Shown: positions 53,273 to 62,350, numbered from the stretch's first letter. The stretch is 64,000 nt of DNA from Lysinibacillus sp. BPa_S21 (GCF_023337795.1 NZ_JALIRS010000014.1:33480-97479); one strand, 5' to 3'. The notes: generated by a model not told the origin, from the letters alone. A program made the numbers and translations.

Positions 53273-54126
53273 TAGATCCCTCCTGCATTAATTTTACAGG
53301 ATTTAGCTAATTTTCATACCACTTTCTTTAAAATGTGTGCTCTTCACTTCCTGCACGAATATATGTGCAGCAATTCCTTTTTCATTAATAAAGCTTCTTA
53401 AATCAACTTTGATAATGTCCTATGATTGACCGCTTCCATATTGTTTTAAAAACCAATGATAACTGCTTTGGAATCTAGTGTTTAGCATTTGCGCTGCTTC
53501 TCGAATCGTATCTTCATTTTGCACCACCTAGAATCTCCATCTATTTCATAGGTGGAAAGATCGAAATAATCTTGTCATTCATCTTTTTATTTCCATTCTA
53601 AATGTTCTTGCGCTCTCATTTTTCAATAAATAGTTCTCGTTACTAGTGACAAACGAATTGTCATATGTAGCACTTAATAAATCTTCTATCGTAATTTTTT
53701 TGACATCATGCTTTCCCAATATACTATGTTCTGAAATCAAAATCTGCAATCCAAGGTCCTATCAACTCTTTCCCATACATCAATCTCTTCAGCAAACGAG
53801 ATAGTCGCCCCTAAACAAAATAGGTAAGCGACCTTTTGGCAACCGACTATGTTTCGCCTTATGAAAAATAACCGGTCCTTTCTGTTTATCCAAATCGAGT
53901 TAGACAACTCGTACGACTGTTGTATTAACGGTTAGCACATTTGAGCCGACGAGAACTTCACTCGTAATGTCACGATCAAAAAAATATCGCGCTCCCCAAT
54001 CCCAAGTTCCGCTGCATCTTTGCAAAACTTTCACAGTGTACTATTCACACAAGAATATAAAAGAAAAATTTTTACATTTATTTTTCTAAATCGATATTAT
54101 TTTGAGGTTCGCTGTTATCTTTAGCT
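53273..54126. other. 0.85-kb region of decayed coding remnants
   Basis: No intact gene. On the minus strand there are coding-like scraps broken by stops and shifts: NEDTIREAAQMLNTRFQSS then SYHWFLKQYG around 53,430-53,520; KKITIEDLLSATYDNSF and NENYLLKNESARTF around 53,590-53,700, perhaps the end of a transcription regulator; and CSGTWDWGARYFFDRDITS then SNVLTVNTTVVRVV around 53,900-54,035. The sources differ in reading frame, so at least two genes have decayed here. Confidence 0.45.
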
Positions 54127-54450
54127 TTAATTACAAATGGTTTTTTTTTTTTCATCCATTAAAAGATCTATGATATTTTGCAATTTTGATTGTAAAACCA
54201 GTTCCTTTTTAGTAACAGAGTCTAGTGTTCTACGTACACTATCATTAACATTTAATAAATCCGTAATAGAAGATGGATGTTTTAAACCTGGAATCAAGCC
54301 TAATGCATATTGAATCTTTTCACCTTCTGCATTAATAATATGGCTTAATCCTAGCTCTTCAAAAGCAATAGACGCTAATAATAAATTTAAAACATTATCC
54401 CTGGTAATTGTAATTGAAGCTGTGATATTCGGTATATTCGGAAAGCTCAT
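54127..54450 (-). CDS. Small spore-locus protein, PNIP paralogue 1
   Basis: 107 residues starting [18 protein letters not shown]. It shares with two other genes in this region the N-terminal S-x-P-N-I-P-[ND]-I-T, a hydrophobic helix [20 protein letters not shown], and a C-terminal K-K-E-L-x-L-Q-x-K-L-x helix. I remember similar small proteins next to exosporium collagen-like and glycosyltransferase genes in spore formers, but know no name. Downstream of, and co-directional with, the GT gene at 54713-55813. Its Asn-Ile and Thr-rich N-terminus could be a targeting or modification region. Confidence 0.65.
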   Translation of the reverse strand: MSFPNIPNITASITITRDNVLNLLLASIAFEELGLSHIINAEGEKIQYALGLIPGLKHPSSITDLLNVNDSVRRTLDSVTKKELVLQSKLQNIIDLLMDEKKKTICN

Positions 54451-54712
54451 AAAAAACCCCTTTCACTTATCAATTTTATAATTACTGTTCATTGTATGAC
54501 GTGTATTTCGATTTATGTTATATAAATTGTCAAATCAGGTCGAAAACTTGATAATTACCTCGGCATATTGGAATTAGATACCGATTAAATTGCAAGAAAA
54601 ACATCATCATTTCGTTTCGATACTTTCTAAAATCGATCGAAACATTCTAATTAGCATACCCCCTATTTATCTAAATCAAATTCTCCTATGGAACTTCTAA
54701 AACGATTTTCTT

Positions 54713-55813
54713 TTAATTCAAACCCATTAATTCATCAGTTGCTTCCTTATAATTAGGATATATTTCAAGTGCTTTTAGAAGTAGTTTTTCATACATTTCA
54801 TGATTCCCTTTTCTTTTAAAACATAACGCTTGATAAAATAAAGCTTGGTATGACCCTGTACCAGACATCGTTAAATATGCTAGGTTATTCTCTCCTAATG
54901 AAAGACAATGTTCTAGGGTTAAAATACACTCATTAACCATACCTTCATGATAAAGAGCGACGGCTTTATAAAAGTATAAATCCACATAGTCTGGATATAG
55001 AAGAATTGCTTTATCAATCCCTTTTAATACTTCTTTAAAGGATTCGGTAGTTATTAATATAGAATATTTAAGATTATATATAAGCGACGGCGGCATTAAA
55101 CCAGCAATCAAAAATCTTTTAATAGACTCATTACAATATATAAAAGCCCTATCGAAGTTTTTTTGTCGGTAATATTCACTAGCAAGATGATATTCCATCC
55201 ATGGGCTATGTTTCTCGTTTTTAATTTCTGCATGAAGCAAGTTCATATTCCGTTCATTTTTTTTCTTTTTCTCTGTTACAGATGTTAGGTATCCTAAATG
55301 GTGAATCTTTATAGGGAAATGTTTCGTTTTATAAACATCCGTATTCACATCATTTAAATTTATTGTTTCATGAATACTATTTTCAAATTTTAAACCTAGG
55401 TGATTTTTAAAAAGCCTGGACTGAGCCATGGTATAAGTTCTACTTTCATCTCTTTTATCACCGTAATAATTAACTAGTTCTAAAGATAAGATATCTGCAT
55501 TTGATTCTTTGATATATTTATGAAAATCATCTCTATCAATACTATCAAGAAATTCATCTGCATCGAGTATTAATATCCAATCACCTGTTGCATTTTCAAG
55601 ACTGATATTTCTTGCCTTTGCAAAATTATTATCCCATTTATGTGAGATTACTTTTCCTCCAAAATTCTTCCCAATTTCAATGGAAGCATCCGTAGAGCCC
55701 GTATCCACAATAATTATTTCATCTACAATTTCCTGCACACACCTAAGGCACTCCGGTAAAAATTCTTCCTCGTTTTTTACAATCATACACAAAGATATAA
55801 AACAATTATCCAA
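54713..55813 (-). CDS. GT2 glycosyltransferase with TPR-like C-terminus (SunS-like)
   Basis: 366 residues starting with TTG at 55813 after AGGAGG. Residues 1-~120 form the GT-A domain: FISLCMIVKNEEEFLPECL, VDEIIIVDTGSTDASIEIG, and D-x-D as LILDADEFLD. Residues ~195-365 are helical pairs of TPR type (MEYHLASEYYRQKNFDRAF, YVDLYFYKAVALYHEGM, YQALFYQALCFKRKGNHEMY). The layout resembles SunS, the sublancin S-glycosyltransferase, and enzymes beside spore-surface proteins. It is closely similar to the gene at 60482. Acceptor unknown. Confidence 0.9.
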   Translation of the reverse strand: MDNCFISLCMIVKNEEEFLPECLRCVQEIVDEIIIVDTGSTDASIEIGKNFGGKVISHKWDNNFAKARNISLENATGDWILILDADEFLDSIDRDDFHKYIKESNADILSLELVNYYGDKRDESRTYTMAQSRLFKNHLGLKFENSIHETINLNDVNTDVYKTKHFPIKIHHLGYLTSVTEKKKKNERNMNLLHAEIKNEKHSPWMEYHLASEYYRQKNFDRAFIYCNESIKRFLIAGLMPPSLIYNLKYSILITTESFKEVLKGIDKAILLYPDYVDLYFYKAVALYHEGMVNECILTLEHCLSLGENNLAYLTMSGTGSYQALFYQALCFKRKGNHEMYEKLLLKALEIYPNYKEATDELMGLN

Positions 55814-55829
55814 TTTATTCTCCTCCTCT

Positions 55830-55843
55830 AAAAGTATACTTTT
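55830..55843. promoter_or_regulatory. Perfect 14-bp palindrome between divergent glycosyltransferase genes
   Basis: AAAAGTATACTTTT lies in the 79-bp divergent gap, 17 bp from one TTG start and 49 bp from the other. CATTATGAATA, close to a sigma-K-type -10, is nearby at 55,849. It may be an operator controlling both directions or a hairpin in one leader. Confidence 0.4.
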
Positions 55844-55892
55844 AAAGCATTATGAATATGAATACACAAAAGATAAAAAAGGGGCATTTCTA

Positions 55893-56600
55893 TTGAGTAT
55901 TACTTTATCAATGGTAGTGAAAAATGAAGGAGAACGCTATCTAAGAAGAGCATTGTTGCACCATAAACCTTTTATAGACGCTGCTGTCATTATAGATGAT
56001 GCCAGTACTGATGATACGATTACTGTTTGTAAAGAAGTACTCTCTGACATTCCATTGAAGATTGTTGAAAACAAAGAATCACGCTTTGTTAACGAAATAA
56101 CACTTAGAAAGCAACAATGGAATGAGACAATAAAAACAAATCCTAGTTGGATCTTAAATCTAGATAGTGATGAACTACTCGAATCTTCATTTCTTACACA
56201 ATTAGAAATCATTACAAATCAACAAATGTATGATGCCGTATATTTCCGTCTATATGATATGTGGAATAACACGCACTATCGTGACGATCAATATTGGTAT
56301 GCTCATAAAACATATAGACCTTTTCTGGTTCGTTTCAAACCATCGGATAATTACGTCTGGAAAGAAACCGCACAGCATTGCGGAAGGTTCCCTTTAACTA
56401 TTGCTCAATATCATCACTTTTATAGCACCGTGAAAATTCAGCATTTCGGTTGGTCAACAGAGAAAGATAGAAAAGAAAAGTATGAGAGATATATGAAACT
56501 AGATAGTAAAGGAATTTTCGGATGTCTTGAGCAATATCAGTCAATTTTAGATAGTAACCCTAATTTAATTAAATGGAGTGGGAATAGTGATTACAATTAG
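55893..56600 (+). CDS. GT2 glycosyltransferase (single domain)
   Basis: 235 residues from a TTG at 55893, preceded by AAGGGG; longer readings upstream overlap the divergent gene. GT-A domain: ITLSMVVKNEGERYLRRALL, AAVIIDDASTDDTITVCKEV, D-x-D as ILNLDSDELLES, then WYAHKTYRPFLVRFKPSDNY and a terminal helix. No TPR part, so shorter than its neighbours. It is first of a rightward three-gene operon (next start overlaps by 14 bp). Confidence 0.85.
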   Translation: MSITLSMVVKNEGERYLRRALLHHKPFIDAAVIIDDASTDDTITVCKEVLSDIPLKIVENKESRFVNEITLRKQQWNETIKTNPSWILNLDSDELLESSFLTQLEIITNQQMYDAVYFRLYDMWNNTHYRDDQYWYAHKTYRPFLVRFKPSDNYVWKETAQHCGRFPLTIAQYHHFYSTVKIQHFGWSTEKDRKEKYERYMKLDSKGIFGCLEQYQSILDSNPNLIKWSGNSDYN

Positions 56601-58605
56601 TTTGTGTATGATAGTAAAAAATGAAGAAGATGTTTTAGGACGATGTCTCCAATCCGTAAAAGACATTGTAGATGAAATAATTATTGTAGATACTGGATCA
56701 ACAGATAATACGAAGGAGATCGCCAAAAAATTCGATGCTCACATAGATGACTTTGAATGGTGTAATGACTTTTCTAAAGCTCGTAACTATTCATTTAATT
56801 TAGCTAAGAAAGATTATATTCTGTGGCTAGATGCAGATGATGTAATTGAAGAAACGGAACAATTGAAATTACTTAAACTAAAAGAAATCCTATCTGAAGA
56901 GGTAGATGCCGTCAGTATGCCCTATATATTATCTGTTAATGAATCTGGCGATGCCACCTATCAGATTAGTAGACACAGATTAGTTAAACGAAAGCAAAAA
57001 TTTACATGGATAGGTAAGGTACATGAATACTTAGCCGTTTACGGAAACATCGTACACAGCGATGTAGCAATCCAACATAAAAAAGAAAAAGTATACACGG
57101 ATCGAAATTTACAAATTTATATGGATTGCTATGAACGGGGAGAATATTTTTCACCTAGAGATATCTTTTATTTTGGGAATGAGTTATTAGACCATAAAAA
57201 ATATGAAAAAGCTATTAAACAATATCAAGCATTCTTAGATTCCAATCAAGGATGGGTTGAAGATAATATTAATGCCTGCATCAATTTATCCAAATGTTAT
57301 GGCCAACTTAATGATAAAAATTCACAGCTAAAAGCCTTATTACGTACTTTAGAATTTACTAAACCTATTCCAAAATTCTGTTGCTTTTTGGGAGATATTT
57401 TAGAAGAAAAAGGAGATATCGATGCTTCCTTATACTGGTATTTAACATCTATTCAAATGGGTAAACCAAATGGGGAATATTCCGTTTTAGAACCACAGTA
57501 TTGGACATGGTACCCTCATCTACAACTATGTGTTTTATATTATAGGCTCGGAAATATTAAAAGAGCGAAACTGCATAATGAAATTGCAAAATATTATGCA
57601 CCAGAACATCCGAGTGTTATTTTTAATGATCGACTTTTTAACCCACAACAAGAAAAAAATGAATTACCAGTGGAAAACATATTGGCGAATCAACTATTTA
57701 ATGTTGACAATGTATCTGCAGAAAATGAACTGGAGAATGTAATGGAAAAAGAAACTACTAAAATCCATCAAAAAAGGAAACTTAAAATACTGATTGGAAG
57801 CCCCATTAAACAAGATAGTGATATTTTGACTCACTTCCTCCAATCATTGAATGATCTAGAAAAGAACAGTGACATTCAGCTGCATTACTTTTTCTTTGAC
57901 GACAATGATGATAAGGCATCCAAGAAGTTACTTAAAGATTTCTCTAATAACCGAGACGTTACGATTATTGAAACAACGAATCAATATGAATATATTAAGG
58001 ACGATATAACACATCATTGGACGTCTAATAATGTACAGCATGTGTCATATATGAAAAATCATATCCTTAATTATTCTAAAGAAAACAACTTTGACTATGT
58101 ATTTTTAATCGATTCAGATTTAATTTTGCATCCTAAAACTCTAACTACTTTGATTAATGCAAACAAGGATATTATATCAAATATATTCTGGACCAAATGG
58201 ACCCCTGACTCGATTGAAATGCCACAAGTTTGGTTGCAAGACGAATATCAGCTATTCACTAAGGAAGTAGATCGTCCTCTTTCTGAAAATGAGATGCAAC
58301 TTAAAACCTTAGAGTTTATTTTAAAAATGAGAGCTCCAGGGATATATAAAGTCGGGGGACTAGGTGCATGCACACTTATAGGTAAGAAAGCCATTCATGC
58401 CGATGTGAACTTCAACAAAATCGATAATATTTCTTATGCTGGTGAGGATCGTCATTTTTGCATAAGAGCAGCTGTCCTCGGCTTTTCTTTGTATGTTGAG
58501 ACTACTTACCCTGCTTTTCATATTTACAGAAGAGAAAATTTAAAAGAATTAGAGCAATGGAAATCCAAAAATTCACTCCAACATGAAAAAGGGGAATGCC
58601 AATGA
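56587..58605 (+). CDS. Double glycosyltransferase: GT2-TPR fused to a second GT-A domain
   Basis: 672 residues from GTG at 56587, eight bases after GGAG. Domain 1 (1-~120): ITISLCMIVKNEEDVLG, VDEIIIVDTGSTDNTKEIA, LWLDADDVIE. Middle (~190-340): TPR-like helices (YFGNELLDHKKYEKAIKQY). A polar linker (~360-400) leads to domain 2 (~400-650): LKILIGSPIKQDSDILTHFL, YVFLIDSDLILHP (D-x-D), IISNIFWTKWT and AGEDRHFCIRAAVLGFSLYV. Two active sites in one chain suggest sequential addition of two sugars. Overlaps both neighbours. Confidence 0.88.
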   Translation: MITISLCMIVKNEEDVLGRCLQSVKDIVDEIIIVDTGSTDNTKEIAKKFDAHIDDFEWCNDFSKARNYSFNLAKKDYILWLDADDVIEETEQLKLLKLKEILSEEVDAVSMPYILSVNESGDATYQISRHRLVKRKQKFTWIGKVHEYLAVYGNIVHSDVAIQHKKEKVYTDRNLQIYMDCYERGEYFSPRDIFYFGNELLDHKKYEKAIKQYQAFLDSNQGWVEDNINACINLSKCYGQLNDKNSQLKALLRTLEFTKPIPKFCCFLGDILEEKGDIDASLYWYLTSIQMGKPNGEYSVLEPQYWTWYPHLQLCVLYYRLGNIKRAKLHNEIAKYYAPEHPSVIFNDRLFNPQQEKNELPVENILANQLFNVDNVSAENELENVMEKETTKIHQKRKLKILIGSPIKQDSDILTHFLQSLNDLEKNSDIQLHYFFFDDNDDKASKKLLKDFSNNRDVTIIETTNQYEYIKDDITHHWTSNNVQHVSYMKNHILNYSKENNFDYVFLIDSDLILHPKTLTTLINANKDIISNIFWTKWTPDSIEMPQVWLQDEYQLFTKEVDRPLSENEMQLKTLEFILKMRAPGIYKVGGLGACTLIGKKAIHADVNFNKIDNISYAGEDRHFCIRAAVLGFSLYVETTYPAFHIYRRENLKELEQWKSKNSLQHEKGECQ

Positions 58606-59207
58606 GCCAATTAAATGACGCCATTTCAAAAAAAATAGATATTTCATTTTGTATCGAAAAGGAAATTTCAAGGCATTATCTTTATAGGACAGCAAAAAAA
58701 ATACTCGAAACTACCATTGAAGATGAAGTACAACATGATTTGATTGTAAAAAATTTAGCTTTATGGTTTCAAAAAATTCATGCTCAACAAATAACGGATA
58801 TACAAAAATATTATATTTACAAAGAAATAATGGGCAAATTTAATGATGTTATAGACATTTCTATTACGAAAAATCTAATTAAACAGCTGGTGATCGGCTA
58901 TAAATTACTACAACTTCTAAAGCAAAAAATAGAACACTATCAAGTACACAAGGATTTAAAATGTCCATATCTCATTTTTCTTTTATTAGGAATGCAACAT
59001 ACCTATAGTTCTTTTTTAATTGAATTGGATCCTAAATCAATTAATTTAATTAATATGATCAATGCAAATGAGAGCATTGCTCGCTCAAAAGATAAAAATT
59101 TACCATCTAATAGGAAGAATAGGAGGAAGAGGAAAAAGAAATATAAGAATGATACCAATAAAATTTGGCTAAATCACAATAAATTAAGGAAAAATATAGA
59201 TGACTAA
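58602..59207 (+). CDS. Orphan helical protein with a very basic C-terminus
   Basis: 201 residues from the ATG at 58602 (ATGA overlap with the double GT), after AAGGGG. Mostly helical (DISFCIEKEISRHYLYRTAK onward) with no catalytic motif. The last ~50 residues are rich in Arg, Lys and Asn, starting NRKNRRKRKKKYKND and ending KNIDD. It may bind an anionic surface or nucleic acid. Family not recognised; its coupling to the GT gene suggests a shared role. Confidence 0.6.
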   Translation: MSQLNDAISKKIDISFCIEKEISRHYLYRTAKKILETTIEDEVQHDLIVKNLALWFQKIHAQQITDIQKYYIYKEIMGKFNDVIDISITKNLIKQLVIGYKLLQLLKQKIEHYQVHKDLKCPYLIFLLLGMQHTYSSFLIELDPKSINLINMINANESIARSKDKNLPSNRKNRRKRKKKYKNDTNKIWLNHNKLRKNIDD

Positions 59208-59684
59208 CTTTTTGGTGACAATTAATAGAGGTCTTTGGATTGATTTTTAATCGAAGCTCTTTTTTGCTGTGATTCAAAATCGGACCAGAGGCTTTTTTTG
59301 CGTTAGATTCGTGCCGATTTATCACGCCGCTTGGTGTTGCTTTTTGTTTAAAAACACCTCATTAACCTATATTTTTCGATAAATATGAAGAATCCATTTT
59401 AAAGCTGGATTAAAAAAATAAAAATACTCCATTTTGAAAAAAAGATCAATCAAAATGAAGTATTTCGTTTGCTTAATTCATTAATTTTTTTTAAAGTTTT
59501 GATCGTTTCGGTTTTGCTTAATGTATTAAAGCACCTTTTTATTTAAATGGAATATTTTAAAAAACGCATAAAAAAAAGTAAGCCCCCTAGAATACAGTGG
59601 AGCTTAAGTCGCTTACAACACTTTTATTATTTTCCCTGTCTATTTGACAGGGTGCTTTTCATCATACCGGAGGTGCCTTGTTGT
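59208..59684. other. Intergenic region, 0.48 kb, with hairpins
   Basis: Contains a long hairpin listed below, a second stem CCCTGTC/GACAGGG at 59,635-59,653 near the end of the leftward paralogue gene, and, on the minus strand near 59,220-59,310, a coding-like scrap reading ASGPILNHSKKELRLKINPK. No intact gene. Confidence 0.45.
59421..59465. terminator. Long AT-rich terminator hairpin
   Basis: AAATACT-CATTTTGA pairs with TCAAAATG-AGTATTT around a ~13-base A-rich loop. It is 215 bp beyond the end of the rightward operon. Confidence 0.7.
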
Positions 59685-60029
59685 TCACTTATCATCTTCG
59701 CATCCACATTCACACTCACATCCACACTCACAATGATATTCTACTTTATGTTTCTCCGTGAAATCAACAACACTTTCTAATTTCATTAATAAAATCAATT
59801 CTTTTTTTACTATTGTTCTTAATAATTGATTTACATTATTATTTGCATCCAACAAAGTATTGACATCACAGGTTTCTTTAGTTATTTTATCTAGCTGTCT
59901 CCCCTGTGCTTTAATAATCTCAGCCAATCCTATTTCTTCCATAGCGATGGATGAAAGTAATAAATTCGTAACGTCCTTTTTACATAGATTAATATTTGGA
60001 GTGATATCAGGAATATTGGGCATTGACAA
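59685..60029 (-). CDS. PNIP paralogue 2 with a Cys-Glu-rich tail
   Basis: 114 residues: MSMPNIPDITPNINLCKKDV, LLLSSIAMEEIGLAEIIKA, then a KKELILLMKLESVVDF helix as in its paralogues. It ends in an unusual tail that alternates Cys and Glu/Gly: HCECGCECECGCEDDK. Six Cys in 16 residues suggest metal binding or disulfide cross-linking, as in the Cys-rich crust and exosporium proteins of spores. The upstream region to 60,481 carries no other gene. Confidence 0.65.
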   Translation of the reverse strand: MSMPNIPDITPNINLCKKDVTNLLLSSIAMEEIGLAEIIKAQGRQLDKITKETCDVNTLLDANNNVNQLLRTIVKKELILLMKLESVVDFTEKHKVEYHCECGCECECGCEDDK

Positions 60030-60481
60030 GAATAATCACCTCAATTCTCTCCATTTTCTCTAATGCAATTATTGAAAAAATAATTTTATAAAGCAGTATA
60101 CTCTTATTGTCCAAGCATTATTCTTTAATAGACTATATTTATTACGTTTTATTGTAACAATGTTGTACGAACTTGGTGTTAATTACCAAAATAAATTAAC
60201 AAAGAATGTGGTAACGGCTCTGAGTTGCTTTTCTAAGGAAGGAAACCTCCTTTCAGCATTAAAAGTGCTATTGGACAAAATAATTGGGCGAGTTAAAGCC
60301 AAGTCCTTATGTAGTTTGGTACACACTTTTAATAGTGACGCATATGCATTTAAAAATGAAATGAAAATCAAAGCAATCACTCTTTTTCTACATATATTAT
60401 AAAAGTTAGAAACATAGAGGGTTTCAAATTTGTATCATCCCCCCTATATGCACTAAACCACGGAAAGAGAGGAAAAGATAA
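60030..60481. other. Intergenic region, 0.45 kb
   Basis: Upstream regions of two divergent genes. Open frames on both strands (about 65-80 codons) have no ribosome binding sites and no recognisable product. AGGAGG-like words occur inside them but without fitting starts. Confidence 0.45.
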
Positions 60482-61597
60482 ATGAGTGATCATAAACAAT
60501 TATCCCTTTGTATGATTGTCTGCAACGAAGAAAGATTTATCGGCAACTGTCTTAACAGTGTGAAGGATGTTGTTGATGAAATCATTATTGTCGATACTGG
60601 ATCTACTGACGCCACCAAAGAAATCTGTAAATCCATAGGCGCGACAGTTTTAGACTTTGAATGGAATGATGATTTTGCAGCTGCAAGAAATTTGGGTCTT
60701 GAATATGCGAAAGGAGATTGGATTTTTTGGCTAGATGCAGACGAAGAAGTCGAGAAAAAGGATGCAGCAAAATTGCGCGATGTACTTACCGAAACCGAAG
60801 ATTCCATTGTCGGTATTCAATTAGTTAATTACTATGGTTCGTATCCAATACATCCTGACAACGCTTATTTGATTAATCATCATCGCTTATTTCGTAATGG
60901 AATGGGGTTTCAATTTAAAAATCGCGTTCATGAACAGTTAAATGTTGATGAGGTTGTAGGCGAGGTTGATCATCTTAAAACCTTATCAGTAAAAGTCTAT
61001 CATTATGGTTACTTGGATGAGATCAACGCCGAGAAAAACAAGCATAATCGAAATATCCGGTTATTAGAAAAAATGCAAGAGGATATGAGTTCCAATCCGT
61101 GGCTCGATTATCATTTAGCTACTGAATATTTTCGTGTATCAATGTATAACAAAGCATTTCATCATCTTAACGAAGCTATTCATAATTTTCTTCTCCAGCA
61201 ACAAATCCCCCCTTCCCCAATATATAGATTAAAATATGAAATTCTAATATTAGCAAATAGTTTTGAGGGTGCATGGCCCGCTATTGATAATGCCATTGCT
61301 TTATATCCTGATTATGTTGATCTTCATTTTTATAAGGGGTTAATCTTTGTGGGAATGGAAAAATACGAAGAAGCCATTGAAGTATTTCAACATTGTCTTA
61401 TGTTAGGCGAAAAAAATCTTCAGCATATTACTTTAAAAGGATTAGGAAGCTTTCAAGCATGGTACTATATTGGACACTGTTATATGAAATTAGGTCAAAT
61501 GGAAAAAGCAGTTTATGCTCTAAAAGCATGTATTCAGCAATCACATTCTCATACCCTTGCCAAAGAAGCACTCGAAAAACTCCAAAAGTCTTCTTGA
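60482..61597 (+). CDS. GT2 glycosyltransferase with TPR-like C-terminus, paralogue of 54713-55813
   Basis: 371 residues after AGAGGAAAAG. GT-A domain: LSLCMIVCNEERFIGNCLNS, VDEIIIVDTGSTDATKEICK, D-x-D as FWLDADEEVE. TPR-like half: WLDYHLATEYFRVSMYNKAF, YPDYVDLHFYKGLIFVGMEK, WYYIGHCYMKLGQMEKAVYA. Length, domain order and long identical blocks (for example LYPDYVDL) show that it and 54713-55813 are duplicates in inverted orientation. A PNIP paralogue gene follows downstream, as it does the other copy. Confidence 0.92.
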   Translation: MSDHKQLSLCMIVCNEERFIGNCLNSVKDVVDEIIIVDTGSTDATKEICKSIGATVLDFEWNDDFAAARNLGLEYAKGDWIFWLDADEEVEKKDAAKLRDVLTETEDSIVGIQLVNYYGSYPIHPDNAYLINHHRLFRNGMGFQFKNRVHEQLNVDEVVGEVDHLKTLSVKVYHYGYLDEINAEKNKHNRNIRLLEKMQEDMSSNPWLDYHLATEYFRVSMYNKAFHHLNEAIHNFLLQQQIPPSPIYRLKYEILILANSFEGAWPAIDNAIALYPDYVDLHFYKGLIFVGMEKYEEAIEVFQHCLMLGEKNLQHITLKGLGSFQAWYYIGHCYMKLGQMEKAVYALKACIQQSHSHTLAKEALEKLQKSS

Positions 61598-61981
61598 TTC
61601 ATCAGAAAGCCAATTCATTCTTCGGAGAAAAAGAAACATTTTTTTAGGGAGTTTAATTGGGGCAACCATTATCCGATCTGACGATAAAGCTGTACTTTTG
61701 GTATTTATGTTTCTACACTCTAATTTTAATAGCAGAGCCAAAAACGCCATAATCCCGATGCTCTGATTTGCTGACAAAATACGATCATCAATTGACAACC
61801 TTAAGAAAATTCCCCTTTCACTGGTACTTACAAGCCCAAGCAACTTTCATTAATTTTGCATATTATATCAAGAGTCTATTTCATGATTAGCCTCACTAGG
61901 ATTAACGCTGGACTGTAGCAAATCAAGACTGCCAGTATGCATAGGTAAACGAAATAAAAAAATTATTTAGGAGGTAATCTT
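61598..61981. other. Intergenic region, 0.38 kb
   Basis: Gap between the GT gene and PNIP paralogue 3. A leftward open frame (61541-61843) has one hydrophobic segment (IGIMAFLALLLKLEC) but no ribosome binding site. Nothing else is clear. Confidence 0.4.
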
Positions 61982-62293
61982 TTGAGTGTTCCAAATATAC
62001 CCAACATAACTCCATCAATTACCATTTCGAGAGATACTGCCATTAATCTATTGCTTAGCTCAATCGCACTTGAGGAACTTGGCTTAGCACATATTATTAA
62101 TGCAGAAGGTGAAAAATTACAATTTGCTTTGGGAACATTGCCCGGAGTAACGCCACCTTTTACTCCTACGATTTCTGATTTATTGCTAATAAATTCAAGT
62201 ATCAATAGTACATTGCAAAATGTCGTTAAGAATGAAATGCTCCTTCAATTTAAACTAGAGAATATTCTCAGAGAATTAAATATTATTCCCTAA
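61982..62293 (+). CDS. PNIP paralogue 3
   Basis: 103 residues starting with TTG at 61982 after [45 protein letters not shown], and [10 protein letters not shown] at the C-terminus. It is most similar to paralogue 1: both have GEK-[IL]-Q-[YF]-A-L-G and a Pro/Thr-containing loop. It follows the GT gene at 60482 by 385 bp, in the same direction. Confidence 0.65.
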   Translation: MSVPNIPNITPSITISRDTAINLLLSSIALEELGLAHIINAEGEKLQFALGTLPGVTPPFTPTISDLLLINSSINSTLQNVVKNEMLLQFKLENILRELNIIP

Positions 62294-62323
62294 TGTATTC
62301 ATAAAATATATATTAGCTCATCG

Positions 62324-62350
62324 AAGGCGGCATAAAAAGCCGCCTTTTAA
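62324..62350 (+). terminator. Terminator of PNIP paralogue 3
   Basis: AAGGCGGC pairs perfectly with GCCGCCTT around ATAAAAA, followed by TTA. Confidence 0.9.

Noticed and set aside
60160..60402. Open frames on both strands ahead of the second GT gene
   Set aside because: No ribosome binding site and no recognisable product on either strand.
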